From: Bemisia tabaci
Taxonomy: Eukaryota > Arthropoda > Insecta > Hemiptera > Aleyrodidae
Reading direction: 5' to 3'
NCBI RefSeq assembly: GCF_918797505.1
Contig: NC_092793.1
Location: 1,116,001-1,180,000, forward strand
DNA: 64,000 bases
Part shown: one piece after another, positions 1-11,060 of the stretch
Position numbering within the stretch: the first letter of the stretch is position 1
Layout: every line of letters begins with the position of its first letter
Notes under the pieces: generated by a model
What the model was told of the DNA's origin: nothing
What the model saw: only the letters and a program-made list of their open reading frames with translations
Databases searched by the model: none
Translations under genes and position numbers: made by a program

Positions 1-275
1 GTATAACGGTTATATAACGGTTAAGTAACGGGATGTTCAAAGGAAACCGCTGTCGTATAACCATTATTAATCAAATAATTTTATAAATTGCGCGAATAAC
101 CTTTATAATTAGTTTATATAAAAGTTATTTGTAAAAATGTTTTATATAACCGTTATACATCTTTTATATAAACACGCTTTTCAAATATATTTTATATAAC
201 CGTTATACTTTGATTATACATTCTTTATATAAATACACTCTTTATATATCGGTTATACTTCGTTTATACATATAG
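1..275. repeat. AT-rich array of a TATAACGGTTATA palindrome
   Basis: The palindromic motif TATAACCGTTATA and its variants recur at least six times in both orientations. They alternate with TTTATATAAA blocks. The arrangement resembles the subterminal zones of the motif-palindrome elements seen later in the window. The other end lies outside the window, so the element cannot be delimited. No coding potential was seen. Confidence 0.6.
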
Positions 276-572
276 GTACTGTGAATTTAGCTCTGCTACT
301 AGGGTAACTGGAATAGCTTTGTTGCCGTAACAGGCAACACATTTTTCGGTCATGTTTTTAGTAATAATACTTAATCACACGAATGTTTTTGCATCCATCT
401 ACACAGGATTACGTGCCATGACGCTTTTCAAAAGATTTATCGCTCTCATTTTCAATTTTAATATATAAATGGCCGAAAATGTGCTGTCTGTTACGCTATG
501 ACTTTTTACTGCGTAACAGTCACTACATTTTCAGAATTTACATAATATTAATTGAGAAGTAGAGCAATCTAT

Positions 573-1298
573 ATATTTAATATCCTAAGGCTTTTTTTGG
601 TCTCCTACAGTTTGTGCTAATTCGATCTCGGAAACTACTGGACCGATTTTCCTCGGATTTGTTTTAAATGAAAGCTCTTAGGCTGTAGGTAGACGTGCCA
701 AAATCCCTTGGTTTTTCGATTTGCGCGACCGCCGTTGCATAATTTACCTCGATTTGATAACGACATATTTGCATTTTTGACGCTGGACGAGTCATATGGT
801 TGGGGGACCTCCCACCCTCTGATTTTCCGGTTCCCTCTCCACGTAAACCCATCCCTACCTGCTCACAACACGTGCCACCCTTCTACCCTGGCATGGGTTC
901 TATGGCAGTATCACTCCTTTCCTCATGCTGTCCGACTCGGAACACCTGCTACGCATTTCCTCCGTCGCATTGCTCATAATCAGTTCTCGGTTTGTCCAGG
1001 TTTCTTATTAGTGCGTCTAGAGTTTTGCTTTCTTGATTTTGTTTTTAGTTTTTTTTTATGAAAATTACTTAATTTTGATGTGTATTTTTCAGACGATAAT
1101 TTTCCTTTTTACGGCAGCACAGGTTTTATTAATAATTAACTTTTGTCAGCAGCTCATGTGTTCTTCCAAGAGAATCGGTAATTAATCTTCACCCTTTCGC
1201 ACCGTTAAATTTTCACAAAGTGTTTTGATGTTTTTTTCCGGTATTGTTTTTTATTTTTCAAGGATGTTTCTTTGTCTAGAAGTAGGTGGTTATCTATA
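573..1298. repeat. Dispersed repeat R, copy 1
   Basis: It begins with TATTTAATATCCTAAGGC and holds one unit of a roughly 176-bp sequence containing CTCGGAAACTACTGG, followed by a 3' part of about 500 bp. The same sequence recurs after the palindromic element at 2615. A 117-residue open frame at 708-1061 is repeated in degraded form in the second copy and has no recognisable domain, so I treat it as a repeat artefact. Confidence 0.75.
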
Positions 1299-2616
1299 TA
1301 CAGGGTGTACCAAAAGTCCGTCCCACCCCTGCTAACTTTTGAACGAATTGAGGTAGGGTAATGAAACTTTGGGAATGTTCCTATCTCAAAGGGGACCATC
1401 TTTTGGGGGGGGTCAAAATTTTGGTCCCCCCTCAGGGGGGGCGCGGGGGGCCCCCAACTTTTTTTTTCAAATGGCAACCCCTATCTTGTGATACATCATT
1501 CGAAAGAGCATAAAAAACTAAGAATTTTGGCGCAAACCGCAGATCAATATCTTAATTTTTGACCGAGTTATGATAGGTCAAAGGTCAAATTTGACCTATT
1601 TTTAAAAAATCATAACTCCGGTTCAAATTATCGTAAAGAAAAAAATAAAACGGGAAAATCTACCAAATTGTGTCCGCTTTTAAGTAAAAATTGCAGAAAT
1701 CACTTCGCTGTAATTTTAAGGGGGGGCTCGGACCCCCAAATACGTCAATTCAAAGGTCATTCAATTTTCCCGCGGAAAAAGGCAATTTCCCCTAGATTTG
1801 CCTCCACATTATCTCAGTAAGGTCAAAATTAGTTCAACATTACGTTGGCAAGTCCCCAAATTTCGGGAAAAGTTAACAAAAAACGAAATTTAAACGGTCA
1901 AATTTAATCACCTTAAATTAAATAAGGTCAAAATTAGTTCAACATTACGTTGGCAAGTCCCCAAATTTCGGGAAAAGTTAACAAAAAACGAAATTTAAAC
2001 GGTCAAATTTAATCACCTTAAATTTCTTTTTTTTTAAACTTTTCCCGAAATTTGGGGACTTGCCAACGTAATGTTGAACTAATTTTGACCTTACTGAGAT
2101 AATGTGGAGGCAAATCTAGGGGAAATTGCCTTTTTCCGCGGGAAAATTGAATGACCTTTGAATTGACGTATTTGGGGGTCCGAGTCCCCCCTTAAAATTA
2201 CAGCGAAGTGATTTCTGCAATTTTTACTTAAAAGCGGACACAATTTGGTAGATTTTCCCGTTTTATTTTTTTCTTTACGATAATTTGAACCGGAGTTATG
2301 ATTTTTTAAAAATAGGTCAAATTTGACCTTTGACCTATCATAACTCGGTCCAAAATTAAGATATTGATCTGCGGTTTGCGCCAAAATTCTTAGTTTTTTA
2401 TGCTCTTTGGAATGATGTATCACAAGATAGGGGTTGCCATTTGAAAAAAAAAGTTGGGGGCCCCCCGCGCCCCCCCTGAAGGGGGACCAAAATTTTGACC
2501 CCCCCCCCCCAAATGATGGTCCCCTTTGAGATAGGAACATTCCGAAAGTTTCATTACCCTACCTCAATTCGTTCAAAAGTTAGCAGGGGTGGGACGGACT
2601 TTTGGTACACCCTGTA
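1299..2616. mobile_element. Long palindromic (foldback) TA-flanked element a
   Basis: The two halves are inverse copies around an axis near 1957. The ends read CAGGGTGTACCAAAAGTCC and its complement, flanked by TA on both sides. Each arm is about 650 bp and includes a G/C homopolymer stretch. Near the axis a roughly 100-bp unit (GTTCAACATTACGTTGG) is duplicated in tandem. The minus-strand frame at 2091-2540 is an arm artefact. End sequence, TA target and the subterminal AACTTTTGAACG block match the DD41D mariner at 51066-53973, so I infer mobilisation by a transposase of that type. It is inserted in repeat R. Confidence 0.85.
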
Positions 2617-3765
2617 TTTAATATCCCAAGGCTTTTTTTTCCTCCTACAGTTTGTGTTAATTCGATCTCGGAAACTACTGGGCCGATTTTCCTCGGATTT
2701 GTTTTAAACGAAAGCTCATAGGCCCTAGATGTGCCAACAATCCTTCGTTTTTCGATTTGCGCGACCGAAGTTACAAAATTTACCTCGATTTGATAACGAT
2801 ATATTTGCGTTTTCGCCGCTGGACAGTTTGTGCTAATTCGATCCCGGAAACTACTGGACCGATTTTCCTCGGATTTGTTTTAAATGAAAGCTCATAGGCC
2901 CTAGATGTGCCAACAACCCTTCGTTTTTCGATTTGCGCGACCGAAGTTGCAAAATTTACCTCGATTTGATAACGATATATTTGCGTTTTCGCTGCTGGAC
3001 AGTTTGTGCCAATTCGATCCCGGAAACTACTGGACCGATTTTCCTCGGATTTGTTTTAAATCAAAGCTAATGGGGTCTAGACGTGCCAAAATTCCTTGGT
3101 TTTTCGATTTGCGCGACCGCCGTTGCAAAATTTACCTCGATTTGATGACGAAAGATTTGCATCTTTGCCGCTGGACGAGTCATATGGTTGGGGGACCTCC
3201 CACCCTCTGATTTTCCGTTTCCCCTCTCCACTTAAACCCATCCCTACCTGCCGTTAACACGTGTCACCCTTCTACTCTGGCAAGGGTCCTTTGGCAGTAT
3301 CACTCCCTTCCTTATGCCGCCTGACTCGGAATACCTAGTACGCATTTCCTCCGTCGCATTGATCATAATCAGTTCTCGGTTTGTCCAAGTTTCTTATTAG
3401 TGCGTCTAGAGTTTTGCTTTCTTGATTTTGTCTTTAGTTTTTTTTTTTACATTAAAATTACGTAATTTTTATGTGTATTTTTCCGGAGGTAATTTTTCTT
3501 TTTACGGTATCACAGGTTTTATTAATAATAAACTTTTTTATAGCAGCTCATGTGTTCTTTCAAGAGAATCGGTGGTTAATCTTAACCCTTTCGCACCGTT
3601 ACATTTTCACAAAGTGTTTTGATAATCTTTTCCAGGAGTGTTTTTTGTTTTTCAAGGGTGTTTCTTTTTCTAAACGTATAGGTGATTTCTAGTTTCTTAT
3701 TCTTTGTTTTTGGATGTATCATTTTGCCTCCAGAAAGTCCTCTAAGCCTTGGTAGTAGCAAAATT
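2617..3765. repeat. Dispersed repeat R, copy 2, with three tandem 176-bp units
   Basis: Units start near 2648, 2826 and 3000 (CAGTTTGTGCTAATTCGATC) with a period of about 176 bp. The last is followed by the same 3' part as in copy 1 (about 3060-3690). Units differ by several substitutions each. No protein or RNA gene is recognised. Confidence 0.8.
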
Positions 3766-3767
3766 TG

Positions 3768-3870
3768 CCTCGCGAAGCGAGCCAACAGTCACTCGCCCCG
3801 CGGGTGACTGGGGGTCCAGGGGGCGGAGCCCCGGGCTAGCGGCGCAAGCGAGCGTAGCGAGCTAAAGCAG
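3768..3870. repeat. GC-rich dispersed module, copy 1
   Basis: A compact stretch of inverted words (GCGAAGCGAGC, GTCACTCGCCCCGCGGGTGAC) and GGGGGTCCAGGGGGCGGAG. Related modules lie at 33797-33870 and 42545-42660. Its base composition contrasts strongly with the AT-rich flanks. Function is unknown. Confidence 0.55.
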
Positions 3871-3994
3871 CTGGTAAATCATTAAAAAACGTTATAGTAC
3901 GTAACCCTTTGAGGATTTATGCGAAAAAATCGAGTACGATTATCATTTTTACCAAAAATATGACCGAAAAATGTGTTGTCTGTTACGGCGACAA

Positions 3995-4211
3995 TGTTGG
4001 AGGATGTCTAAATCAAGACAACACTAAATGAAGTTTAAGACAGATTTTATTCCGGCATAGAATATGGATGAAACTGATTGACAAAAATACACACGCAAGG
4101 CGCATAGAGAGAGAACAGGATAAGGTAGGCAACATAGAGTAACAAGAGGGTGGGAGTGCTTACGCATTGACAATACAGATTGTGCAGTAGGATTATCACT
4201 ACCTTCCAACA
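3995..4211 (-). repeat. 3' LTR of the copia element
   Basis: 217 bp, apparently identical to the 8442-8658 copy. The purine stretch AAGGGGGTG (minus strand) abuts its inner edge, as expected for a 3' LTR. Confidence 0.95.
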
Positions 4212-4220
4212 CACCCCCTT
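4212..4220 (-). other. Polypurine tract of the copia element
   Basis: Minus-strand AAGGGGGTG lies directly upstream of the 3' LTR, the standard position for priming plus-strand DNA synthesis. Confidence 0.75.
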
Positions 4221-4317
4221 AATCCGGATGCACATGATGTGGGATATATAAATGATGAAAGAGAAAAGTAAGGAAAATGATCAAATTGAGAAATTTGAAG
4301 AAACACCTGGAAGAGGT

Positions 4318-5706
4318 TTACAGCAGTTCTCTTGACTGCAGCATGTTTTCAACACAGAAGATATCCTTACTTTTGTTAAGGGTTTTAGTTAAAACATCTG
4401 CTATTATGAGATCGGTTGGTAAATACTCAGGTTTAATGATATTTTTATTGATAGCTTCACGAATAAAATGGTGGCGGACATCAATATGTTTAGTTCTATG
4501 ATGAACAGTTGTATGTGATGCCAATTCTTGAGCACTTTGATTGTCATTCAATACTAAAATACAAATGCTGTTTTTAATTTTAAGTACTTCGTGATGTAAG
4601 TTAAATAAAAAAACTGCTTCTTTTGAAGCTTCCATTCCGCCATACTCATGTATTCCGCTTCAGTGGATGATAGAGCAACCGTCGACTGTTTTTTGCTGCA
4701 CCATGAAATTGGAGCATTGCCAAACTTAAAAGATATCCAGTGTAGGATTTACGATCAATGGGGCAATTAGCATAATTAGCATCGGCATAGGCGATGATAG
4801 GCATACCAGTTTTCTTATAGACAAGGCTGAGATCTGAAGTCCCTTTTAAATAGCGTAATATCCGTTTTGCACCTTGCCAGTGAATTGGCTGAGGACAGCT
4901 GTTGAATTGACTGAGAAGGCTTACACTATGAGCTATATCGGGGCGAGAACCTACAACTAGGTACATGAGTGCTCCAATTAGGTTTTGATAGGGTATATTA
5001 GTCATGTCGACCATTTCTGTTTGTGATTCATTTTTGTCTTGCTGTTGAGGTTTTTTCCGTCATTGTTAATGGACATTAAAGGCGTAGGTACTGATTTACA
5101 ATCTGACATGTTAAATTTTTCAAGAAGTCTAAGAATATAGGTTTTCTGATTGACAATGATTTCTTTGGAATTTTTGTCTTGTTTTACATTCATTCCTAAG
5201 AACAATTTTACTGGACCTAGATCTTTGACGTTAAAGTTGTTTGCAATTTCTTTTTTGAAGTGAGTAAAAGTTTGATCAGATTTATAAAGGACAAGAAAGT
5301 CATCAACATAGACACCAATAATAATGGTTGACGATTCATTGATTTTGAAGTAAACGCAAGATTGGTGAGCAGATTTTAGGAATCCTAAGTTTGTTAAAGT
5401 GTCATCAACCTTGACATAGAATTGCTTAGATGCTTGTTTAAGGCCATAGATGGCTCTATTGAGTAGGCACACTTTGTCTTCTTGACCTTTAACTGTAAAG
5501 CCCTCCGGTTGCTCCATATAAATACATTCGTCTAAGCTACTAGAGAGAAATGCATTACTGACATCGAAATGATTGATATCTAGCTTGAGTTCAGCTGCTA
5601 ATGCAAATAAATAGCAGACTGTGGAATGTCTGACAACCGGGGAGTAAATATCAGAATAATCTAAGCCTTCAATCTGATCATAACCTTTGGCACAAAGCCT
5701 TGCTTT
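4318..5706 (-). pseudogene. pol: copia pol: reverse transcriptase and RNase H part
   Basis: It continues pol in frame after the nonsense codon at 5707. RT landmarks are YSDIYSPVVR, LLNRAIYGLKQAS and the catalytic YVDD box (in the segment 5002-5517). The frame shifts near 5030, where NESQTEMVDMTNIPYQN resumes, again near 4720 in the RNase H motif that normally reads STEAEY, and once more near 4640. The RNase H end reads DNQSAQELA...RTKHIDVRHHFIRE...TDLIIADVLTK and stops at 4318. Domains are in the normal copia order and of normal length, so only small indels and one stop separate this from a full-length product. Confidence 0.9.
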
Positions 5707-7563
5707 TTACCGCTCTATGTTATTGGCAGAATCCCTTTTAATTTTGAAAACCCATTTGCATTTAATCGGTTTTCTATCTAAGGGACGATCGACAAGGGTC
5801 CATGCTTGATTTCTTAAGAAAGAATCAAATTCATCTTTTACGGTCATTTCCCACTTATTACTATCTTTACCAGAAAGAGCCTCCTTGAGAGTTTTTGGCT
5901 CTTTATCAACCTCACCTACAGAATTACAATTAGTGAAATACAAATGATAGTCAGCAAATTTAGCTGGAAGTTTTCGATTTCTTTGTGGATGCCATGGTTC
6001 ATCAGAGAAAATATTAGCAATGCCAAAGTCACTGTCACTGTCACTTTCAGAGTCTCCTGCAGACTGACCATGAGGTGCCGGAGTTTGAGGCGGTAGGTCA
6101 TGGATCTGAGGTTTAGAGGGTGATGATTCGATGAGTGGAAAGGACGCCAACTGCTTTTCAACATTTACAATTTGTGAAGACGTACACGGTGCTGAGTCTT
6201 GGGATTGCCTACCGATGGAGGCTTCATCAAAGATAACGTCCCGTGACTTGATAATTTTCAGCGGTTTGGAGGGATTAATAAGGCGATAGCCTTTGGTGTT
6301 CTCACAGTAACCGACAAAAATACACTTTTGACTTTTAGGATCCAACTTAGTACGAAGTTGCTTAGGGACATGTGCGTAAGCAACACAACCGAACACTTTT
6401 AAATGAGACAAGTCTACTTTTTGGCCAGTCCATGCTTCTTCTGGAGTTTTATCTATCACTGAACGATGAGGACTGCGATTTTTTAAGTAAACCGCTGTGT
6501 TAGCAGCTTCGGCCCAATATGGTTTAGGGAGGTTAGCTTCTTGTAACAAACAACGCGTTTTTTCGACAATCGATCGATTAGTTCGTTCTGCCATACCGTT
6601 TTGTTCCGGAGTGTACGGCACAGTTAGTTGGTGACGTATACCATTTGTGGACAAGAATTCGATCATCTCGGAACTAAGATATTCACCACCATTGTCCGAC
6701 CGTAATATTTTAATTTTTGAACCGGTTTCATTGTCAACCAACGCTTTGGAACTTTTAAACACATCAAAGACTTCGCTCTTTTGTTGTAAAAAATAAGCAA
6801 AAATTTTACGAGAAAGGTCATCAACAAAGATTAGCATATAGCGTTTACCGCTTAACGAATTGACACTCATCGGACCGTTTAAGTCACTATGCACGATTTG
6901 TAGCAATTCTGTGGCACGCGTTGCCTTACACTTTTTAAATGGTTTCCTGCACTGCTTTCCTTCAATACATGGAACACATGGATCAGCACTTGGTTTGGAG
7001 AAGTTGACACCAGTGGCTAAGCCATTGCGTAGTAAGTCCATGCCGATTCTAGGAAGATGTCCCAGGCGACGATGCCAGATTTGAGCACTGACAGTGGCTG
7101 AGGAATTGAGGGCACTTGCATTGGTTACAGCACACGCTGAAGCATTGTGAATTGCGGAGTTGCTTTCATCGGGAACAGCTTGAACTTTCGCATTGAGACG
7201 ATAGAAGCCATCCACTTCAAGGGCAGTCGCTTGTAGGTCACCATCAAAAGCAAAGGAGTCTGCTCGATAGAGTTCGCATTTGCCTTTAGAGAGCAGGACA
7301 ACGAAACCTTTATCTACTATTCTTTTCACTGATAGGAGATTTGCAGAAAGTTCAGGCACAAAATTTACGTCTGAGAAGCAGTTGAGTTTGCTGTCGTTTA
7401 AAGAGACGTGAACTCTGCCTTTGCCTTCAACAGGCATACGGTAACCGTTAGCTACAGAAACACTGGTGTCATGGCATTTGCTGAAGTCGCTGATGTATGA
7501 CCTATTGTTTGTCATATGCAGGGTGGCTCCAGAATCAATGAACCAATCATGATGTGGAAACAC
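5707..7563 (-). pseudogene. pol: copia pol: protease and integrase part
   Basis: A 618-residue open segment. The aspartic protease motif DSGA has its catalytic Asp at residue 10. The GAG-pre-integrase zinc finger has His164, His169, Cys196 and Cys199. The integrase catalytic triad is Asp227 (HSDLNGP), Asp290 (RSDNGGEY) and Glu326 (GMAERTNR), with the expected 35 residues between the last two. The frame then enters the start of reverse transcriptase (KWVFKIKR) and stops at 5707-5709. The stop is a TAA substitution: the same frame continues beyond it as KARLCAKGYDQ, so this is a nonsense change and not a frameshift. All visible catalytic residues are intact. Confidence 0.93.
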
Positions 7564-8321
7564 TTGCGCACAAAAATGTCAAAAGTGAGTAGCTGGTATC
7601 TGTAGGAGACTGATCTTTCTCATCACTAGCGGCATTGGTTACAGCTTTTAGTTTAGGGCACTGAGGTCTAATATGTCCTACTTCATGGCAGTGATGGCAC
7701 TTTACAGACTTCTTAGACTCAGGACGTTTAGTAAAGAGCGCAGATTCGGTTACTGCATGACGCTCAGGTTCATTGATCAGCTTAGATTTCACCAGATCAC
7801 TAGTAATTTTAGATCCGGAGTTCTCTAAGGCCATGATTAATGGATTGTACTCAGGGCAGACCATTTAGCATGATTACGGCTAAAAATTCATCATCTAAAG
7901 GATATTTAATGGCAGATAACCTCTGAGACGTTCCAAGTACTTCTGTAATATAAGCTTCCATGGAGTCAAAATTTTCTCTTTTAAGGGAACACAACTTACG
8001 TAGGAGTGTCAAACGACCACTAAGGCCACTGTCCTCAAAGGCTTTAGCCAAGTTTTGCCAGGCTTCCCTTGCAGAAGTAGAATCACGAACGTGTGAATAG
8101 ACACTTGGGTTCACAGAGAGGCCTATTTTGGACCATGCTTTCTGATCATTTCTTTTGCGATCAGCTTCACTGGTTGAATCGCCATCAGGATATCCATCGA
8201 TGCACGACCACAAATTTTCATGGATGAGGAGCATTTTCATTGTGAATTTCCAATTTGCAAAATTTTCGCGGCCCGTTAGTTTCTCAATCGTGAGCGAGTT
8301 CGAATTCAAGTGAGCGGCCAT
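7547..8321 (-). pseudogene. gag: copia gag (capsid), frameshifted
   Basis: Gag polyprotein region of the copia element. I choose ATG at 8321 (MAAHLNSNS) because the typical copia Gag sequence (KLTGRENFANWKF) follows at once; the frame is open further upstream but carries no Gag-like sequence. The first part ends with LNGLP near 7851. It continues in another frame from about 7864 (EYNPLIMALENSG), so a one-base indel lies near 7855-7865. The second part holds the nucleic-acid-binding zinc knuckle CHHCHEVGHIRPQC (C-x2-C-x4-H-x4-C). Gag would form the cytoplasmic particle. Another frame break separates it from protease near 7560-7575. Copia elements usually read gag and pol as one frame. Confidence 0.9.
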
Positions 8322-8430
8322 CTTCTGATGTAGACCGAGCGAGGTGCGATAAACTGAACGCGTATCACGAACACGAACTAACACTTACGAACTGTTAGAG
8401 GCGAAAAATGAACTTCGAAACTCCTTATAA

Positions 8431-8441
8431 GGCCCATAACC
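8431..8441 (-). other. Primer-binding site (initiator tRNA-Met internal type)
   Basis: On the minus strand the 11 bases next to the 5' LTR read GGTTATGGGCC. This is the primer-site type known from Drosophila copia, which primes on an internal fragment of initiator tRNA-Met instead of its 3' end. Confidence 0.8.
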
Positions 8442-8658
8442 TGTTGGAGGATGTCTAAATCAAGACAACACTAAATGAAGTTTAAGACAGATTTTATTCC
8501 GGCATAGAATATGGATGAAACTGATTGACAAAAATACACACGCAAGGCGCATAGAGAGAGAACAGGATAAGGTAGGCAACATAGAGTAACAAGAGGGTGG
8601 GAGTGCTTACGCATTGACAATACAGATTGTGCAGTAGGATTATCACTACCTTCCAACA
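8442..8658 (-). repeat. 5' LTR of the copia element
   Basis: 217 bp, starting TGTTGGAGG and ending TTCCAACA on the plus strand, with TG...CA termini nested in a short TGTTGG/CCAACA inverted repeat. It appears identical to the other LTR over its full length. It is the upstream LTR because the element reads on the minus strand. Confidence 0.95.
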
Positions 8659-8678
8659 GATAAAACTGTTCCAGTTAT

Positions 8679-9609
8679 AGTGAAACAACCCATCTGTACA
8701 TGGTGGCCCTATTCTCGGTCATTTTAGGTGAGACGAATACCAGGGCACCGGGGCAATAGCTGGGTGAATTCAAATAAGGGTCAAATTCCAGGTTCAATTT
8801 CCTCCCAAACTTTTTTTGTGAATTTTTGGGCAAACCAAACTTTATTTTGACTCTCATTAAGTATAGACTTAGGAAATATAGCTCGTCGAGCTTAATAGTT
8901 ATGCTTAAACCCGAATTTCCACCGTCACGTGTATCACTTCCCAAAATTTGCTCTAATTTTGCCCGATTTCCCAAATTTTCATCTCAGAGGTGACATGTAA
9001 TACTATTAATTGAAAATTGAACGCAATTGTCATAAAAGCATCGTCGAGCACTAAATTAAAGCATAATTGAAAACATGTAACCCTTTCATATCTTACAAAA
9101 CCAAAAAAATTCATCCGTCATGAAAGATATCTGGAGCTTATTCTGCTTATCTTTTAGACAGTTCCGTCTGTTTATCAAAATGCCTACTGTTTTCCTTTAA
9201 CACGAGAAGAAGCTTTTATTTCTTGGAATATTGCAATACAAAATTGATCAAAAACATCGAATTTTAAAACTTCAAGTGGGCGTGTACCCGCTGAAGTGGA
9301 GGTAAAGCCAGGAAGAGTTTGAGGAGTTGCATTAACATATCAATTACACTGGTCAAGGTTTTTTTTTTTTTTTTTTTGATTTTCCGAAGATTTGCCAACG
9401 GTTTCGGAGTACTTAGATTTTTGGCGCTGATTCCGAAGATCACCTCCATTCACCTGTATCAGTGCTACTTATCCCGGGAAAGTTCGGAATTTTTCCGGAG
9501 AAATCGGAATTTTCCATAAAAATCTAGCTTTTCCAGCAGAGTCAATCTTCCGGGAGAATCTGTGCACGATGGAAAAAACCTAGGAATTTTTCGACTTCGT
9601 AGCCTAAGA
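8679..9609. other. No gene or element recognised
   Basis: AT-rich sequence with a poly-T run at 9359-9377 and short direct words (TTTCCGGAGAAATCGG near 9494). The open frames here are short and low-complexity. Nothing is supported. Confidence 0.5.
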
Positions 9610-9611
9610 TA

Positions 9612-10550
9612 CGTGGTCTGTCCGGAAAGTATCAGGACTTTTTAGATTTTGAGAAATCGAGCTTCCCTATGACATTGTGGCTTTAATTTCCTTCGAAGTA
9701 CTCTCTGTAAGACACAATGCACTTGTTCCAGCGATTTTTGAGCTTTTCAAAACAGTCGAAAAAGCACTCCTTTGGGATGTCCTTCAGCGCTCTCGTCGTA
9801 TTCTCTTTGATGTCATTGATGGAGTCAAATCGAGTCCCTTTCATTGGAGATTTCAGTTTTGGGAACAGCCAGATGTCGCAAAAGGCTAAGTCTGGACTGT
9901 ATGGAGGATTTGGAACCAGAGGAATACCGCGCTTTGCCAAAAACTGTTGCACCAGACAGGAGGAATGAGCCGGAGCGTCGTCATGTTTGAGCATCCAGTC
10001 ACCGGAGCCCGAGTTTTTCAGCTAAAATTTCCGCAACGATGGTCTTCGGGATATTTAGCTGCTCTTCCAGTTCCCGCACGGTTAGCCGCCTGTCTTGGGC
10101 AATAGCTTCCCGAACTTTTTCCACGTTATTGGGAGAATTCTTCGACGAAGGTCTCCCGGACTGCGGATCACTAGCGTTTGTTTCACGACCCGATTTAAAG
10201 CTATTATACCACTCATAAATATTGCTCTTGCTCATAGAATCACTGCCGAAAGCTTTCCGAATCATTTCCATGGTCTCCTTTGCAGTTTTTTCTAGATTAA
10301 AGCAAAATTGAATACAAATTCTTTGATCTTCACGCTCGGTCATTTCACGAAGAAGAAAAAAACGCGACGATAGCACTTGACATACACACTTTGATCAGTT
10401 GATTGCAACCGATTGATTAAAGGTGTGAAAGCCCGATTGTGTGGCTGCATTAGAGAGGACATAGACAAAGTCCAACCCAAATTTCAGCTCATTATCTGCA
10501 TTACTTTCCGAGATAATCAACAAGTCCTGATACTTTCCGGACAGACCACG
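9612..10550 (-). mobile_element. Internally deleted mariner (DD34D)
   Basis: A 939-bp element flanked by TA (9610-9611 and 10551-10552). The terminal inverted repeats of about 28 bp begin CGTGGTCTGTCCGGAAAG. Full-length mariners are about 1.3 kb, so roughly 350 bp are missing. The loss removes the middle of the transposase, between the DNA-binding half and the second catalytic Asp. Confidence 0.93.
9683..10343 (-). pseudogene. mariner transposase, middle deleted
   Basis: Remains of a cut-and-paste transposase. I choose ATG at 10343 (MTEREDQRICIQFC), the usual mariner start. The N-terminal helix-turn-helix half (KSNIYEWYNSFKSGR, SGRPSS linker) runs to GLR at 9999. The C-terminal half (9683-9994) has KHDDAPAHSS and PPYSPDLAFCDIWLF, with 34 residues between the last two aspartates (DD34D). 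The first catalytic Asp (usually in an HDE or SDE context) and its surroundings are absent, and a stop lies at the deletion junction. It cannot be catalytic. The N-terminal half could still bind the ends. Confidence 0.9.
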
Positions 10551-10644
10551 TACATATGAAACCATGTATTGCACCCCTATTAAAATTTCCTTTCTTTTCC
10601 TAATGCCAAGGTTTTCCGGTCCAGTTTCATTAAAATCAATTAAT

Positions 10645-11030
10645 TAGTCACCGAGATAGTGTTTTAAGCCACGGCCACCACCTTAGATTTTCGAATCTTG
10701 GAAATTTGACTAAAATTCGAGTTCCTCATTCAAAAATACCCGCGGGTACCAAGTTTCGCGTAAATCGATTGATTAGGCGCTGAGATAGCATTATAGGCAA
10801 CGTCCGCCATCTTGGATTTTCGAATTTTGAAAATTCGACTAAAAATTAGAGTTTCCCATTCAAAAATACCCTCGGGTACCAAGATTCGCGTAAATCGATT
10901 GATTAGACGCTGAGATAGCATTTTAGGTCATGTCCGCCATCTTGGATTATCGAATTTTCAAAATTCGACTAAAAATTCGAGTTCCCCATTGAAAAATACC
11001 CTCGGTTACTAAGTTTCACTTAAATCGGTA
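10645..11030. repeat. Tandem satellite, period about 130 bp, with CGCCATCTTGG
   Basis: Three units. The conserved words are GTCCGCCATCTTGGATT (10802, 10932), AAATACCCTCGGGTACCAAG and GATTGATTAG.CGCTGAGATAGCA. The first unit is more diverged (near 10672). The same satellite family occurs at 33945-34220. Confidence 0.85.
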
Positions 11031-11060
11031 GGAAAGAGCGCCTACAGGGCTTAAATAAGC

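Larger units (their letters stand above)
3995..8658 (-). mobile_element. Complete but defective copia-type LTR retrotransposon
   Basis: Two 217-bp LTRs (TGTTGG...CCAACA) bound a 4.66-kb element transcribed on the minus strand. The flanking 5-mers are GACAA (3990-3994) and GATAA (8659-8663), a target duplication with one mismatch. Gene order is gag, protease, integrase, RT, RNase H, which defines Ty1/copia. A primer site like that of Drosophila copia and a short polypurine tract are present. The reading frame is interrupted at least six times although the LTRs look identical, so it can move only with help, or some indels are sequence errors. Confidence 0.95.
305..8677. mobile_element. Old inverted-repeat element hosting later insertions
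   Basis: The left arm (about 305-425, starting TAACTGGAATAGC) is matched in inverse by 3885-3994 continuing at 8664-8677 (ending CCAGTTA). The right arm is split exactly by the copia insertion at 3994/3995, and the match resumes beyond it, which confirms that the arms predate copia. Arm identity is roughly 75% by eye, so this is old. Its interior is now a dispersed repeat, a palindromic element and copia. No transposase was seen, and the superfamily is unknown. Confidence 0.6.

Noticed and set aside
708..1061. 117-residue plus-strand frame
   Set aside because: Part of dispersed repeat R. The second copy at about 3100-3420 does not keep the frame.
2091..2540. 149-residue minus-strand frame
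   Set aside because: It lies wholly in the arm of a palindromic element, is mirrored in the other arm, and has no domain or coding-like composition.
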